A stretch of DNA of 58,843 nt, from NCBI RefSeq assembly GCF_028688855.1, contig NZ_JAQTXI010000020.1, forward strand, positions 1 through 58,843, in the 5' to 3' direction. Made by a program: the position numbers and the translations under genes. This document shows positions 30,460 to 39,607 of the stretch, in pieces (within the stretch, counting starts at the first letter, position 1; each line of letters begins with the position of its first letter). The DNA is from Neomegalonema sp. (GTDB lineage Bacteria; Pseudomonadota; Alphaproteobacteria; Rhodobacterales; Rhodobacteraceae). The notes beneath the pieces were generated by a model. The model saw only the letters and a program-made list of their open reading frames with translations, did not search any database and was not told the DNA's origin.

Positions 30460-30487
30460 GGAACTTTTTTCATTATTCGGAGTTAAT
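30460..30487 (+). promoter_or_regulatory. ECF-type promoter, copy 3
   Basis: CGGGAACTTTTTT with GGAACTT at 30460-30466, 15 bp, then GTTAAT at 30482-30487. It sits in the gap after the minor head gene and about 20 bases before the ATG at 30507, so the leader would be very short. AAAAAAAGGGG supplies the ribosome site. Confidence 0.65.
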
Positions 30488-30506
30488 ATAAAAAAAGGGG
30501 TATATA

Positions 30507-30752
30507 ATGCCTGGTATAATTTGCAAAAATTGCGGAAGTGAATTAGAGATCAGCAAGTACGATTTTTGGAATAAGAGATTTCCGAAGATTTGTCCTTGCT
30601 GCAAACAAGACCCGATGGTTGAAAAGAAAAAGTCAGGGGAGGTATCAGAAGTTGGACAGACGACCGATGATCCCGAAAAGAAGGTATTCAAGGCCGAAGG
30701 TTTTGAGGGAAAGAAAAGAAAAAAACCCGATTACTACGCTTTTAAAGGATAA
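30507..30752 (+). CDS. Zinc-ribbon protein
   Basis: 81 residues. CKNCGSEL and CPCCK spaced by about 24 residues form a zinc ribbon; the rest is charged and likely flexible, ending KKPDYYAFKG. It lies directly after an ECF-type promoter. Function unknown. Confidence 0.7.
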   Translation: MPGIICKNCGSELEISKYDFWNKRFPKICPCCKQDPMVEKKKSGEVSEVGQTTDDPEKKVFKAEGFEGKKRKKPDYYAFKG

Positions 30753-30828
30753 ATGGGAAACAGACCCGACCGTTGAATTTGTTTTTAAAGAGGACGATGA
30801 CGGGCATAAATACTTTGATTACGAATAG
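30667..30828 (+). CDS. Possible small protein in overlapping frame
   Basis: 53 residues from ATG 30667, overlapping the previous gene by 86 bases in another frame. The part beyond the overlap (TVEFVFKEDDDGHKYFDYE) looks protein-like, but there is no ribosome site. It might instead be a frameshifted extension of the upstream gene. Confidence 0.3.
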   Translation: MIPKRRYSRPKVLRERKEKNPITTLLKDKWETDPTVEFVFKEDDDGHKYFDYE

Positions 30829-30836
30829 GAGAGAAA

Positions 30837-31103
30837 ATGGAAAACAAAAAAATTGAAATTTCGAAAGTCTGTATAAAGATTGCAGGGAAGGAACTAAGCT
30901 TAACGATTGAACAGGCAAAAGAATTGCAGGATATTTTAAATAAAACATTCGGGCAAAGCACTACGACATGGGTAACGTATCCGGTATATTATCCAAGTTA
31001 TCCATACATTAAACAGGTTTATCCGAATTGGACAATAACATATCCTGAATACGTATGCGGAGACAATACATCAAATACAACGCTATGCCTTTCGGGAAAC
31101 TGA
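30837..31103 (+). CDS. Hypothetical protein with Tyr/Pro-rich tail
   Basis: 88 residues with AGGAGAGAAA upstream. The N-terminal half (ISKVCIKIAGKELSLTIEQAKELQDIL) forms a strand-helix unit; the second half is Tyr/Pro/Thr-rich and low in charge. Unassigned. Confidence 0.6.
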   Translation: MENKKIEISKVCIKIAGKELSLTIEQAKELQDILNKTFGQSTTTWVTYPVYYPSYPYIKQVYPNWTITYPEYVCGDNTSNTTLCLSGN

Positions 31104-31109
31104 GGTCAA

Positions 31110-31739
31110 ATGGATTTACGTGAACGGGCCGAATGGGTTTTAAAGAACTTTACCTGGAATCCTCAAGGCGGGAATGATCCCTTTTGGATGAAGACAGAAC
31201 AAAGAGGGCCGTGCCAAGTAAAGAGTACCGGAGAATTAGATATTATATTAGACTGCATAGACCGATGTCCGAAAGACTTTCAGGGATGGATTGTAGAAAT
31301 AGGCACAGGCAAAGGCGGGACGGCTGCACTCATGGCTGCCAAGGCAGTCTTTCACGGCGGGTTACAAGTCATAACCATGTCGCCAGACTTAAAGCCAGAA
31401 ATAGACATTGAGCTTGAAGGACTGAAAGAAGTTGTAAATTACTATAACGTAAAGTCGGAACCGTTTTACGAAGAGTTCAAAAAGATAATCGGGGATGAAA
31501 AGATTTGGTTTTTATACGTTGACGGCGAACATACCGAACAGGGAGCAAACAAGGATTTGAACCTTTACTATCCTCATGTAGCAGAGGGCGGGTATATACT
31601 TTGTCATGACATGACAATGCAGAGAGTAAGGAACGGCGTTGAGAAGTTCATGAATGAACACCCGGAATTTAAAAGAATCATTACAAAGCATCCGATTCAG
31701 GGGCTTTATAAGAGATATTCGCCTTTAAAGAACATTTAG
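31110..31739 (+). CDS. Class I SAM-dependent methyltransferase
   Basis: 209 residues. GWIVEIGTGKGGTAALMA (about 67-84) is the SAM-binding glycine loop, and LYVDGEHTEQGANKDLNLYYPHVAEGGYILCHD fits the family related to cephalosporin hydroxylase and Methyltransf_24, read here in shorter stretches (YVDGEH, GGYILCHD). These often act on sugars. Position among virion genes, with glycosyltransferases downstream, suggests modification of a surface or virion glycan; unproven. Confidence 0.8.
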   Translation: MDLRERAEWVLKNFTWNPQGGNDPFWMKTEQRGPCQVKSTGELDIILDCIDRCPKDFQGWIVEIGTGKGGTAALMAAKAVFHGGLQVITMSPDLKPEIDIELEGLKEVVNYYNVKSEPFYEEFKKIIGDEKIWFLYVDGEHTEQGANKDLNLYYPHVAEGGYILCHDMTMQRVRNGVEKFMNEHPEFKRIITKHPIQGLYKRYSPLKNI

Positions 31740-31745
31740 GATGTC

Positions 31746-31775
31746 TTGAGATATTTTTTTATCCTAAAACATTAT
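31746..31775 (+). promoter_or_regulatory. Possible sigma70-like promoter
   Basis: TTGAGA (31746-31751) followed 17-18 bp later by ACATTA/CATTAT. It stands in the 80-base gap before the gene at 31821, which is AT-rich with no other structure. Weaker than the promoters at 6685 or 55633. Confidence 0.35.
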
Positions 31776-31820
31776 TAAATAATTATTAATGAGATGCTAA
31801 TAAACAAATGACTAATATAA

Positions 31821-32105
31821 ATGGAAACATATATGACGGAAAACGGGGAAAAGTCAGGGTTATGGAAAGTATTACTGATAACCGTTTCGGTGATACTTGG
31901 ATTAGTCGCTGCTTTATGGGGGATAGCAATGGGGCAGATAGGCACACTTCAGAGGGACGCAGTGAGGCGGGAAGAATTAGTAAGGGCTGTTTCAATGCAG
32001 CTTGTGGAACACAAGGCAGCGCAAGAAGTGATTAACAAAATGAGAGACAAGCAAATTGACGAATTAAAGGAAATGATCAAGGAAAACGATAAGGAAACCA
32101 AATGA
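31821..32105 (+). CDS. Membrane protein with coiled coil
   Basis: 94 residues (ATG 31833 is an alternative start). One hydrophobic helix (about 15-37) and a long coiled coil to the end. No clear ribosome site. The layout resembles hemolysin XhlA-like or holin-partner proteins; the gene at 55137 has the same layout. It overlaps the next gene by 4 bases. Confidence 0.6.
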   Translation: METYMTENGEKSGLWKVLLITVSVILGLVAALWGIAMGQIGTLQRDAVRREELVRAVSMQLVEHKAAQEVINKMRDKQIDELKEMIKENDKETK

Positions 32106-32578
32106 AAAAGATTCTAATGTTTATTTTAACTGTTGCATTTTTTGCACAGGTTCACGCCCAGAGATATATGCATCAAGATTCTGTTTCTGTTGGTACTCCA
32201 TACTCAGATTACAAGCGGGCGGGCGTGGCTATTATGGGCCGGGCTGAATCAAGCCTGTTTAGGATCGCTTTAATGGACTCTTCGGGTGTGCTTTATTTCG
32301 CAGAGGCCGTTTACGATTCCATGACTTACGACACAACTAATGCAAGCACGACCTGGGACACTTTAGCTTTTACTAAGAAGTACGAATTTTTCAACGTCTT
32401 TTGTGATGATGTTAACAAGCCTTTTCTGGTTTCATTTGGAGCGGACACGACCCATAAAGTTAGGGTAGCAGCGGGCGGGATTTTACCGATGTCTGTAGTG
32501 ACCGATACCGTAACTGTTAGGCTTGAAAGCGGAACCTCGGTAATTACAGTAGACGCATATAATCGCAAGAGGTATTAA
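32102..32578 (+). CDS. Secreted protein with Sec signal peptide
   Basis: 158 residues. Signal peptide MKKILMFILTVAFFAQVHA with a likely cut before Gln20. The mature part is beta-rich (DSSGVLYFAEAVYDSMTYDT). It shares the AHA-Q type cleavage site with three other proteins in the virion region. A phage structural protein does not normally need export, so it may be a surface or periplasmic factor. Function unknown. Confidence 0.65.
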   Translation: MKKILMFILTVAFFAQVHAQRYMHQDSVSVGTPYSDYKRAGVAIMGRAESSLFRIALMDSSGVLYFAEAVYDSMTYDTTNASTTWDTLAFTKKYEFFNVFCDDVNKPFLVSFGADTTHKVRVAAGGILPMSVVTDTVTVRLESGTSVITVDAYNRKRY

Positions 32579-34086
32579 TGAAAAAGATTCTTTTTCTAAT
32601 ATTGGCGTTTTCTACTTTATACGCTCAAAAAATGCAAAGGGTGATGATCCCAAAAGATTCATCTTTTGCTAAAATTTACGCCGATACCTTAGCACCTTTA
32701 GACAGTACAACTATCTTTGCGGAACATCTAACACTTGATACCTTAATCGTTCAAAAATACATTCACAATCAAGAAGTAAGCCTATACGATTCAACTTCAT
32801 GGTTTGCGGATGATGGAGATACGGTAAAGATTGATCCTTCGAAAGCCGGGAATGTTTTAGAATACGAAGATGATAATGTAACTGTTTTTGCGGTGGATTC
32901 TACGGGCGATGTGACTATTGGAGCAACCTCCGCAGGCGCAAATCTGACAGTCAACGCAACAAACGAGTCCAACATCGCCCCCGCTCTGACAGACGGCGAC
33001 TGGACACTCGGCGCAGGCTGGGAGTCCCCCATTGCTGGTGGGGTTCTAAATAAGAACGCAGACGGCGTTGGAACGGCTGTGCCCAATCCGGCCTTGACGA
33101 TCACCATGGGAGCCACGTATCGAGTTACTATCACAACTGGAACTGTTGGGGTGGCAAGTGGTGCAACCTATACCCTCGGCGGGTCGTCCGGATCTGCCCT
33201 GAGTGCGGCATCCACGACCTATGTTGATGACATCACGACAACCACAACTGCCAATCTTATCATAACGCCCACTCCCACAGGGACACGGTTCACCATTACT
33301 GCAATCACTGTTCAAAAGCTGACAGATGCAACTGGTGATTTGACTGTTCAAGGGAATCTAAAACTGTCAAGCCCGATACAGAATGCAAAAGGGACGGATG
33401 CGATCTATATTGGTCCTGATGGATATATTGGAATTGCGAATAAAAATCCGACCTATCCGTTGCAGGTAACTGGATTTATTGGGGTATCAGGTGGAATTAT
33501 CACAAATAGCTATGCCGGATGGAACATATCTGGTATGAATTTCTATTGTACTGGTACGAACTATGGAAATCTTTTATATTCCGCCAACGCCTGGTATCTC
33601 GACAACTCTTCCTGGAGAATAGGAAACCCCACGCCTGAAAATAGTGATGACTGGACGCTGAATATTTCCAGTGACGCAGACGCAGGAGCCGGAACGACAG
33701 CGGAACATTTCAGGATTAACTTGGCAGCGAATGCCACACCTGCTTTAGCAAAATGGGGATTTACTTCAACGCAAAGCTCTGGATATGATTTTGATAAAAG
33801 TGTGAATACTTTCAAAGACACTTCTTTGGTTAATGACAGCTACGGATTTACGTCTTCCAATATTACTGCTTATTCGGATGGACTTGAAATTAAATTCAAG
33901 GCAGGTGTAGCCAATACCGGAGCGTGTACTTTACAGATTAACGCGCTCGGAGCAAAGGGTTTGAAGTCTTTACATGATCAAGACCCTCAAGACAATTATA
34001 TCGAAGTTGGATCATGGGTGGTTTGTATTTATGACACCGTAGGGACTGATTATTTCCAGATAGTTTCGCCGGATGCCAATCCATAG
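32578..34086 (+). CDS. Fibre-like protein with signal peptide
   Basis: 502 residues. The N-terminal signal (MKKILFLILAFSTLYA, cut before Gln) is followed by FAVDSTGDVTIG-type repeats typical of tail-fibre shafts, a beta-rich domain at about 118-256, another shaft, and a C-terminal DTVGTDYFQIVSPDANP. The central segment has higher G+C (32.94-33.33 kb) and Thr/Ala-rich repeats and looks like an acquired adhesin or carbohydrate-binding module. It is probably a receptor-binding fibre; export of such a protein is unusual. Confidence 0.65.
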   Translation: MKKILFLILAFSTLYAQKMQRVMIPKDSSFAKIYADTLAPLDSTTIFAEHLTLDTLIVQKYIHNQEVSLYDSTSWFADDGDTVKIDPSKAGNVLEYEDDNVTVFAVDSTGDVTIGATSAGANLTVNATNESNIAPALTDGDWTLGAGWESPIAGGVLNKNADGVGTAVPNPALTITMGATYRVTITTGTVGVASGATYTLGGSSGSALSAASTTYVDDITTTTTANLIITPTPTGTRFTITAITVQKLTDATGDLTVQGNLKLSSPIQNAKGTDAIYIGPDGYIGIANKNPTYPLQVTGFIGVSGGIITNSYAGWNISGMNFYCTGTNYGNLLYSANAWYLDNSSWRIGNPTPENSDDWTLNISSDADAGAGTTAEHFRINLAANATPALAKWGFTSTQSSGYDFDKSVNTFKDTSLVNDSYGFTSSNITAYSDGLEIKFKAGVANTGACTLQINALGAKGLKSLHDQDPQDNYIEVGSWVVCIYDTVGTDYFQIVSPDANP

Positions 34087-34093
34087 AGGTGAC

Positions 34094-34429
34094 ATGAAAA
34101 ACCTTTTTTTGTTTTTATTTATAAGCATTCCGTTATATTCTCAAGTTAGAATGGTTTCAGAGCATAGTAGCGTAAAGATTAACAATGTCAGGTATGCCGA
34201 ATGCAGTTTGACTTATTATGTTGATGAAGTAAAAATGGACAAATTCAGCATAAAGAAACTTGATGAATTTACGGAAAAGGCAAATAAGTTGGAAGTTAGA
34301 TATTTAGATAATGGAAAGAAGCGTACTAAAACATTTCTTGGAAAAATGCCTAAAGTCATAAAGGAAAAGGAATGGAACTCTCAAGGGAAACCCGAAGATT
34401 CTATTATTTCACCAATCCCAAAGGATTAA
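34094..34429 (+). CDS. Small secreted protein
   Basis: 111 residues from ATG 34094 (GAGGTGAC upstream). Signal peptide MKNLFLFLFISIPLYS with cut before Gln. The mature part is strand-rich and basic. It overlaps the protease/scaffold gene by 58 bases in another frame. Unknown. Confidence 0.6.
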   Translation: MKNLFLFLFISIPLYSQVRMVSEHSSVKINNVRYAECSLTYYVDEVKMDKFSIKKLDEFTEKANKLEVRYLDNGKKRTKTFLGKMPKVIKEKEWNSQGKPEDSIISPIPKD

Positions 34430-36033
34430 TAATAGACGACCGGGGAATTGAGAATGAGGGAGAATTTATACGGTTTCCAAGGTGTTATTTGGACGATCCG
34501 GAAAATCCGGTGAATCATGACAATAGAATTAAAAGGACATTCTCAAATCCTGATGAATGTTTAAAATGGGTGGAACAAATGACCTTTAAACAAAATTCCA
34601 GAGTTGACAAGAAACTTTATGTCAAGTCTGAGGCAGTCAAAGCCGATGGCGGCGATTTTGAAAAAGTAAAAGAGTTTATGATCGCTCCTGAGAACTTTAA
34701 TCCTAAAGACATTAGAGTATACAAATCTTATCTTGCCAATAATATAGTTGACAGGGACAGGGAGAGGTTTACTCCTCCGGTATTAATGAGTTTTTCCAAA
34801 ACGATAGTAGGAAAGCCTAAACTGTTCGGTCATGCATGGGGGAATCCAGGCGAAGGGATTTGTTTTGATTCTGAGGTAGTCCAAAAGTCCCTTGATGAAT
34901 CCCTAAAGATGATCGGGCCGCATCCTTCAAAGGGAATCGCGGAACACTTAGAAGATGTCAAGACCAGGGATGGAGCCATTTATTGGTTAGTGGTTAAGTG
35001 GTATATGTTGGCAGATAATGTTGAATTGACAAGGAAGATTGATGCGGGAATTGTTTCTTATGAGTCTATAGGTTTTAGGGCACCGGATAAGGTTGCCGTT
35101 AAAGACAAAGACGGCAACGTTAAATGGTGGGAATTTGTTAACACCGAAACAGCGGAGGCAGAAGCATTAGAAAATAGTTATGTTTGGTTGGGTAGTCAGT
35201 ACGGGGCAAGGTCAAGGAAAAAGAGTTTTGAGGACGAGGACAAGCTGATTTCTTTTGACGAAGTGATTAAACCTTACGCCGGAGAACACGCTTGCAGACT
35301 GAAAGACCCCGGACAGTACGATTCATTTGCAAGAAAAAATTGTGAGTTCGAACATGAGGGAAAATGCGTAGACGTTATATATGGAATTTCGGAAGGGAAG
35401 TCTGAGATTCAAGCGTTACGCTTTAAAAAGAGTGTCTGGACGGAATCTGCCGCAAAGAGTTATTGCGATGAAAAGGGCGGGACATTTGAAGCCGCCGCCG
35501 AAAAGACCCTTGACAAGATTGAGACTACGCGCCCGGAAACAACGGAGGTTAAAAGGATGAAAATTGAAGTAAAAGCCCTGGGCATCGAAGGTGAATACGA
35601 TCTTACCGATGAAGGGATTGCCAAACTTCAGGCCGATGTTATAGAAAAAACTAATCTGAGGGACGAGGAAAATAAAAAGGTTCTGGATGAAACAAAGTCA
35701 GAACTTGAAAAAGTAAAGGCTGTCCTCGGTGATCTTGATACTGAAAAGATCAAAGTCCTTCAAGAGAAGTCCAAGCTCGGCGATGAATATAAGCAATTTC
35801 TAATTGAAGAAACCAATAAGTTTAAAGTCTTGTGCGGATTTGTTAAAAGTGACGTTGAATCCGTAAGGGCAGACCAGGAACTTTTGGCCTCAATGACTGT
35901 CGAACAGATCAAGGTTCATCTTGAGGAGTTTAGGGGTAAGTGGGCACAGGATCATCCTAATACGGGAGTCCTGCCGGAGAATACAGAGACGCAAGATTCA
36001 AGGAAAGTCCATAAAATTGATGCACATATTTAG
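34372..36033 (+). CDS. Prohead protease fused to scaffold
   Basis: 553 residues. Residues about 115-240 hold the protease: LFGHAW (His) and GIVSYESIGF (Ser) are spaced as in HK97-type head maturation proteases. A middle segment has YAGEHACRLKDPGQYDSF, a motif seen in phage head proteins. The C-terminal ~170 residues are a charged coiled coil, the scaffold, ending just before the decoration protein and capsid. The protease removes the scaffold after assembly. The start at 34372 lies inside the preceding gene. Confidence 0.8.
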   Translation: MELSRETRRFYYFTNPKGLIIDDRGIENEGEFIRFPRCYLDDPENPVNHDNRIKRTFSNPDECLKWVEQMTFKQNSRVDKKLYVKSEAVKADGGDFEKVKEFMIAPENFNPKDIRVYKSYLANNIVDRDRERFTPPVLMSFSKTIVGKPKLFGHAWGNPGEGICFDSEVVQKSLDESLKMIGPHPSKGIAEHLEDVKTRDGAIYWLVVKWYMLADNVELTRKIDAGIVSYESIGFRAPDKVAVKDKDGNVKWWEFVNTETAEAEALENSYVWLGSQYGARSRKKSFEDEDKLISFDEVIKPYAGEHACRLKDPGQYDSFARKNCEFEHEGKCVDVIYGISEGKSEIQALRFKKSVWTESAAKSYCDEKGGTFEAAAEKTLDKIETTRPETTEVKRMKIEVKALGIEGEYDLTDEGIAKLQADVIEKTNLRDEENKKVLDETKSELEKVKAVLGDLDTEKIKVLQEKSKLGDEYKQFLIEETNKFKVLCGFVKSDVESVRADQELLASMTVEQIKVHLEEFRGKWAQDHPNTGVLPENTETQDSRKVHKIDAHI

Positions 36034-36042
36034 GAGTTAAAA

Positions 36043-36495
36043 ATGAGCAGAGTATACGGTGGGGGAGACGGCGGGAATTTCATTACCAGGACGTTTATTC
36101 CCGACACTGCCTTCAAAGCTGAAATTGTTTCTCTTGTTAGTTCCGGCACTAACGTTGTGGGAAAACTTGTACAGATCGCAACGAGCGATGGCTACACAGT
36201 GACTTCCCCGGCGGCAAATGCTAAGCCGGACGGTGATATTATAGCGTTCGAAAAAGACGCGACCAATACATATCTTTTGACGTGCCGTATTTGGGGGTAC
36301 ACAGATTCGAATAGTGTTTATACCCGCGCAGTTGCGGTGAAGAATTTTGCGTATTCTGGTACGCCTTCTTTGGGTTATCAAATCCTCGTTTCTTCCGGCA
36401 CATATCATGATGTGGTGGCTACGTCCACGACTGGTATCGGCAAGATTCTTGAAATTGATACGCCCTCGTCCGGTTTTGTTGATGTGATTATTTAA
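36043..36495 (+). CDS. Head decoration/stabilisation protein
   Basis: 150 residues, beta-rich, Gly/Ser/Thr-rich, between the scaffold and the capsid gene as expected for a decoration protein that binds the outside of the head. AGGAGTTAAAA precedes the ATG. Assignment is by position and composition. Confidence 0.65.
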   Translation: MSRVYGGGDGGNFITRTFIPDTAFKAEIVSLVSSGTNVVGKLVQIATSDGYTVTSPAANAKPDGDIIAFEKDATNTYLLTCRIWGYTDSNSVYTRAVAVKNFAYSGTPSLGYQILVSSGTYHDVVATSTTGIGKILEIDTPSSGFVDVII

Positions 36496-36506
36496 GGAGC
36501 AATAGA

Positions 36507-37622
36507 ATGATTGTAAAAGGTGATATAAACAAGCTCAAGAAGCTTGATAAGGGAATGTACGAAGACGCAGCCATGAAGGGTATTCCCCTCAATGTCTGGA
36601 TGGAAGATCATATCACGACCAATGAAGGCGGCGGGTTTGATGCTACACCTTATCAGGGAAAAACCACGTTCGAAACCTGGAAGCTTCGCAGGGAACTCAT
36701 CGCAAAGGGAAAAGACGTTCCCCCGACAGCAATGGAAATCGCTTTGTATGCGCACGGGATTAAGGCGCACGGGTCATTTACTGATCCAGTGTCCAAGTTT
36801 TTCGTGAATGCCGACACGGTAGTTCTCTTTCCGTGGTTTGTGCAGGACAAGATTTACGTTGGGGCACTCCAGGCTTCTCTGGTTCCCGAACTGATCGCTG
36901 AAACGGTGGTTATTCAGGGACTTGACTTTAGGAAGATTTATCTGGATGACTCCGAGCAGGACAGGCAGACGGCACGTACGACCAGAGGCTCCGAGGCTCC
37001 GCTGAAGCACTTCAAGGTCAAAAAGGAACAGGTCAGTCTTGAGAAATACATGATTGAACTCGATTTTGACTACGAAGCCATTTATGATACGCCTCTCAAC
37101 CTTTACGCCACAGCCTTGAGGCAGATTGGCGCACAGCTTGGTATTGACGAAACCGATGATTTGATTTATGCACTTATCAACGGTGACGGAAACTCCAACG
37201 GTTTGCAGTCCGGAAATACTGAGACTTCGGTTACCACGACCGCGATTGAAAAGCTGGATATTATCAAGTTCGCATCTTCTCTTAATCTGCCCTATAAGAT
37301 GAAAAAGTTTGTAGGTAAAAAGGCTTATATGCAGAAGTATTGGGATGCACTTAGTGATATGCAGAACCCGGCTTCGCAGTGGGGCATGACAGGAATGCAG
37401 CTCCCGGTTGGTTATGAATGGGACAGGTCAATCGTTACGTCCGACCGTTTTTACGGCGTTGATCCTGATTTCGCGGTTTCTTACGTAACCAACGATACAA
37501 CAGTCATGACCGAAACAGACAAGGTGATTAATAAGCAGCAAGTCAGGACAGTTATTTCCAAGCGGTCTAAATTCTCGATTATTGACAAGAACGCCATTGG
37601 CTGCCTTGACATCGAACACTAA
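36507..37622 (+). CDS. Major capsid protein (HK97 fold)
   Basis: 371 residues, directly downstream of the protease/scaffold and decoration genes. The alternating helical and beta segments with an N-terminal charged region, a mid-protein FDYEAIYDTPLNLYATALRQI helix (shortened here) and a C-terminal beta domain fit the HK97 capsid fold. Its size suits a mid-sized icosahedral head for a ~59-kb genome. Confidence 0.8.
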   Translation: MIVKGDINKLKKLDKGMYEDAAMKGIPLNVWMEDHITTNEGGGFDATPYQGKTTFETWKLRRELIAKGKDVPPTAMEIALYAHGIKAHGSFTDPVSKFFVNADTVVLFPWFVQDKIYVGALQASLVPELIAETVVIQGLDFRKIYLDDSEQDRQTARTTRGSEAPLKHFKVKKEQVSLEKYMIELDFDYEAIYDTPLNLYATALRQIGAQLGIDETDDLIYALINGDGNSNGLQSGNTETSVTTTAIEKLDIIKFASSLNLPYKMKKFVGKKAYMQKYWDALSDMQNPASQWGMTGMQLPVGYEWDRSIVTSDRFYGVDPDFAVSYVTNDTTVMTETDKVINKQQVRTVISKRSKFSIIDKNAIGCLDIEH

Positions 37623-37640
37623 AAGAAAAGGAGAAATTAG

Positions 37641-37961
37641 ATGGGTAAACTTTATGTAAAATGTCCAGAGCCGTGCATCTATGATGACCAGAATGGTCAC
37701 GTAGTTGATATGTCCATTACTGAATTTTACGGATGCAAGAGATTCAGGTATTTGGACGAAAACGGCGATGAACAGGAAAAGGTACGGGAGGCCAATCCGG
37801 ATAAGGTATTCGAAGTTACAGACGACAAATACTGGCTGGAAAAGGTCACTCGTAAACTCTTGATTCAGGTTCCCGCTTATGAGGTCAAAGGCGAGGTTGC
37901 TTCGACAGCAGTTGAGCCTCCGCGCCGAGGCCGAAAGCGGGTGGAGGTAGTTGATGCGTAA
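37641..37961 (+). CDS. Hypothetical structural-region protein
   Basis: 106 residues with AAAGGAGAAAT upstream. CPEPCIYDDQNGH and a basic PPRRGRKRVE end. It may be a head-tail connector or head-closure factor given position after the capsid, but no motif supports that. Confidence 0.5.
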   Translation: MGKLYVKCPEPCIYDDQNGHVVDMSITEFYGCKRFRYLDENGDEQEKVREANPDKVFEVTDDKYWLEKVTRKLLIQVPAYEVKGEVASTAVEPPRRGRKRVEVVDA

Positions 37962-39549
37962 ATATTTCAGTATTCTAATATTTTTGATTGCGGGAAGTAT
38001 TTTCGCCCAGACCCTCCCCGAAACTGTAACCAATCGGGCTAAGTTGGCCCGGTGGGTACGCGAAGGAACTTTTTCTTTTGATAATAAGTCCTTCAAGTCC
38101 GGCAGTGAAACCTATTTTTCAAGTGATTCGGATACTTTGCGGTTTGACCTTTCGACCGCGCTTTATCCGATTGACCTTGAAATAGGCAATACCCGGAAGT
38201 TCGGGGTGGATTCTACGGGAAAAATAATCGGGCCGAATGAAGGAACGATCTCGAACGTAACGAACGGAAGCTGGATACTTCTTGAGGCAAGCGAAGACTT
38301 GAAGTTCGCTTTTTCGGAGAATGCGCTTGATTTGTCCAGCACTACAGGTGTTACGGCGGTTGACTTCCAAGCTCTCGATATTAACACCGATTACTTAAAA
38401 GTATTCAAACCCACAGTTGATGCAACGGATTATGTTCAGATCGATCCTTACCTTGATCTTCAAATTCTGGACATCTACGTAAATGCCGCGTCTATTTTTA
38501 GTGTAGACACAACTGGTATAGTAACTTTGGTAAACGGCGCGACTGTTTCAAACGTGACTGATAACCAGATCATCTTTAAGGAAAATGACGAGGATTTGAA
38601 CCTTGCGTTTGGCACAGACATTATTAATGTCTCATCTGCGACATCTGTTGCGACCGTTGATTTTGGTACGCTCAATCTTGCGACAGATGCTTTTGATGTT
38701 TCGGATGGTGATATTGCCAATGTGGGTCTGGTTCAAGCCGATAGTCTAAGGCCGGACGGCACAAAGGTGGTCGTTGCTACAGGTAAAACCGCTTCGAACT
38801 CAATTTCAATCGAACCCTACGATAATAATACCGGCCCGGCTTACGTTGCTGGTATTACGGTGACCGCAGGAAATGATCCGGCGGTTGCTATCGGCGGGGG
38901 TGGAGTTACGGTTGAAGTCAATTCCTCGGATTGGGACATTTCTACTGCTGGCGTAGTGACTGGCTTGGGAAATGTTACGTCTGATGGCGTGGCTACGTTC
39001 ACTGACTTTAAGGACGTGGGAAATAACGGCACGACCTTCCTGGCTACTGGCGGCGACTCGTTGACTGCTGCAAACACGGTCGGAAATATTAATTATTCGG
39101 TATTCACTTTTACTAATACGAATTGCCGAATAACGATGACAGATGCCGCGGCTGCCGGATGTCACGGAAGTTTTAAGTTGGCAGACCTTCCAGCGGGAGC
39201 CATTAAGATTATTGGTTCCGTTGTAACGCTTACAGTTACCGCTGGAGCCGGTGGAATAGTGGATGATGCTACTTACGACATCGGGGTTGGGTCTACTCAG
39301 GTCGCGGTTGACAATGAAGAGCTTGCTGCAACAGAACAGGACATCGTAGCAAAGATCGAAGGCGATCTTGCGGCTGGCACTAAGGCGGTTCAGGCCCAAT
39401 CAGGGACGGATGCTTTGATTGACGGCACTGGTACGGATGCGGATATGTGGCTGAACGTTGCCATAACCGCCGCCGATGCTTCCGCTAACGATCTTCTTAA
39501 CGTTCAAGGAACGATCAAAATTGTTTGGGTGGCTTTGGGGGATTATTAA
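37954..39549 (+). CDS. Fibre-like protein with signal peptide
   Basis: 531 residues from ATG 37954. Signal peptide MRKYFSILIFLIAGSIFA, cut before Gln. Repeated shaft-like units FGVDSTGKIIG and FSVDTTGIVTL, then Gly/Ala/Thr-rich beta segments to the end. A strong terminator follows. Related in style to the proteins at 32578 and 53434. Likely a fibre or surface adhesin. Confidence 0.65.
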   Translation: MRKYFSILIFLIAGSIFAQTLPETVTNRAKLARWVREGTFSFDNKSFKSGSETYFSSDSDTLRFDLSTALYPIDLEIGNTRKFGVDSTGKIIGPNEGTISNVTNGSWILLEASEDLKFAFSENALDLSSTTGVTAVDFQALDINTDYLKVFKPTVDATDYVQIDPYLDLQILDIYVNAASIFSVDTTGIVTLVNGATVSNVTDNQIIFKENDEDLNLAFGTDIINVSSATSVATVDFGTLNLATDAFDVSDGDIANVGLVQADSLRPDGTKVVVATGKTASNSISIEPYDNNTGPAYVAGITVTAGNDPAVAIGGGGVTVEVNSSDWDISTAGVVTGLGNVTSDGVATFTDFKDVGNNGTTFLATGGDSLTAANTVGNINYSVFTFTNTNCRITMTDAAAAGCHGSFKLADLPAGAIKIIGSVVTLTVTAGAGGIVDDATYDIGVGSTQVAVDNEELAATEQDIVAKIEGDLAAGTKAVQAQSGTDALIDGTGTDADMWLNVAITAADASANDLLNVQGTIKIVWVALGDY

Positions 39550-39558
39550 TCTTTAACG

Positions 39559-39594
39559 GAACGGGGGGACAAACCGTCCCCCTGTTCTACTTTT
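39559..39594 (+). terminator. Intrinsic terminator
   Basis: GAACGGGGGGAC (39559-39570) pairs with GTCCCCCTGTTC (39576-39587), 12 pairs with one G-U and a five-base loop, followed by TACTTTT. It ends the head-gene transcript, or separates the fibre gene from the glycosyltransferase genes. Confidence 0.85.
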
Positions 39595-39607
39595 AAGAGG
39601 GCAAGAC

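Noticed and set aside
34550..34556. CTGATGA as a second hammerhead core
   Set aside because: No stem II or GAAA partner box follows within reach; it is coding sequence of the protease gene.
38065..38071. GGAACTT in the fibre gene as a promoter
   Set aside because: No GTT box at 15-bp spacing; lacks the CGGGAAC context of the four accepted copies.
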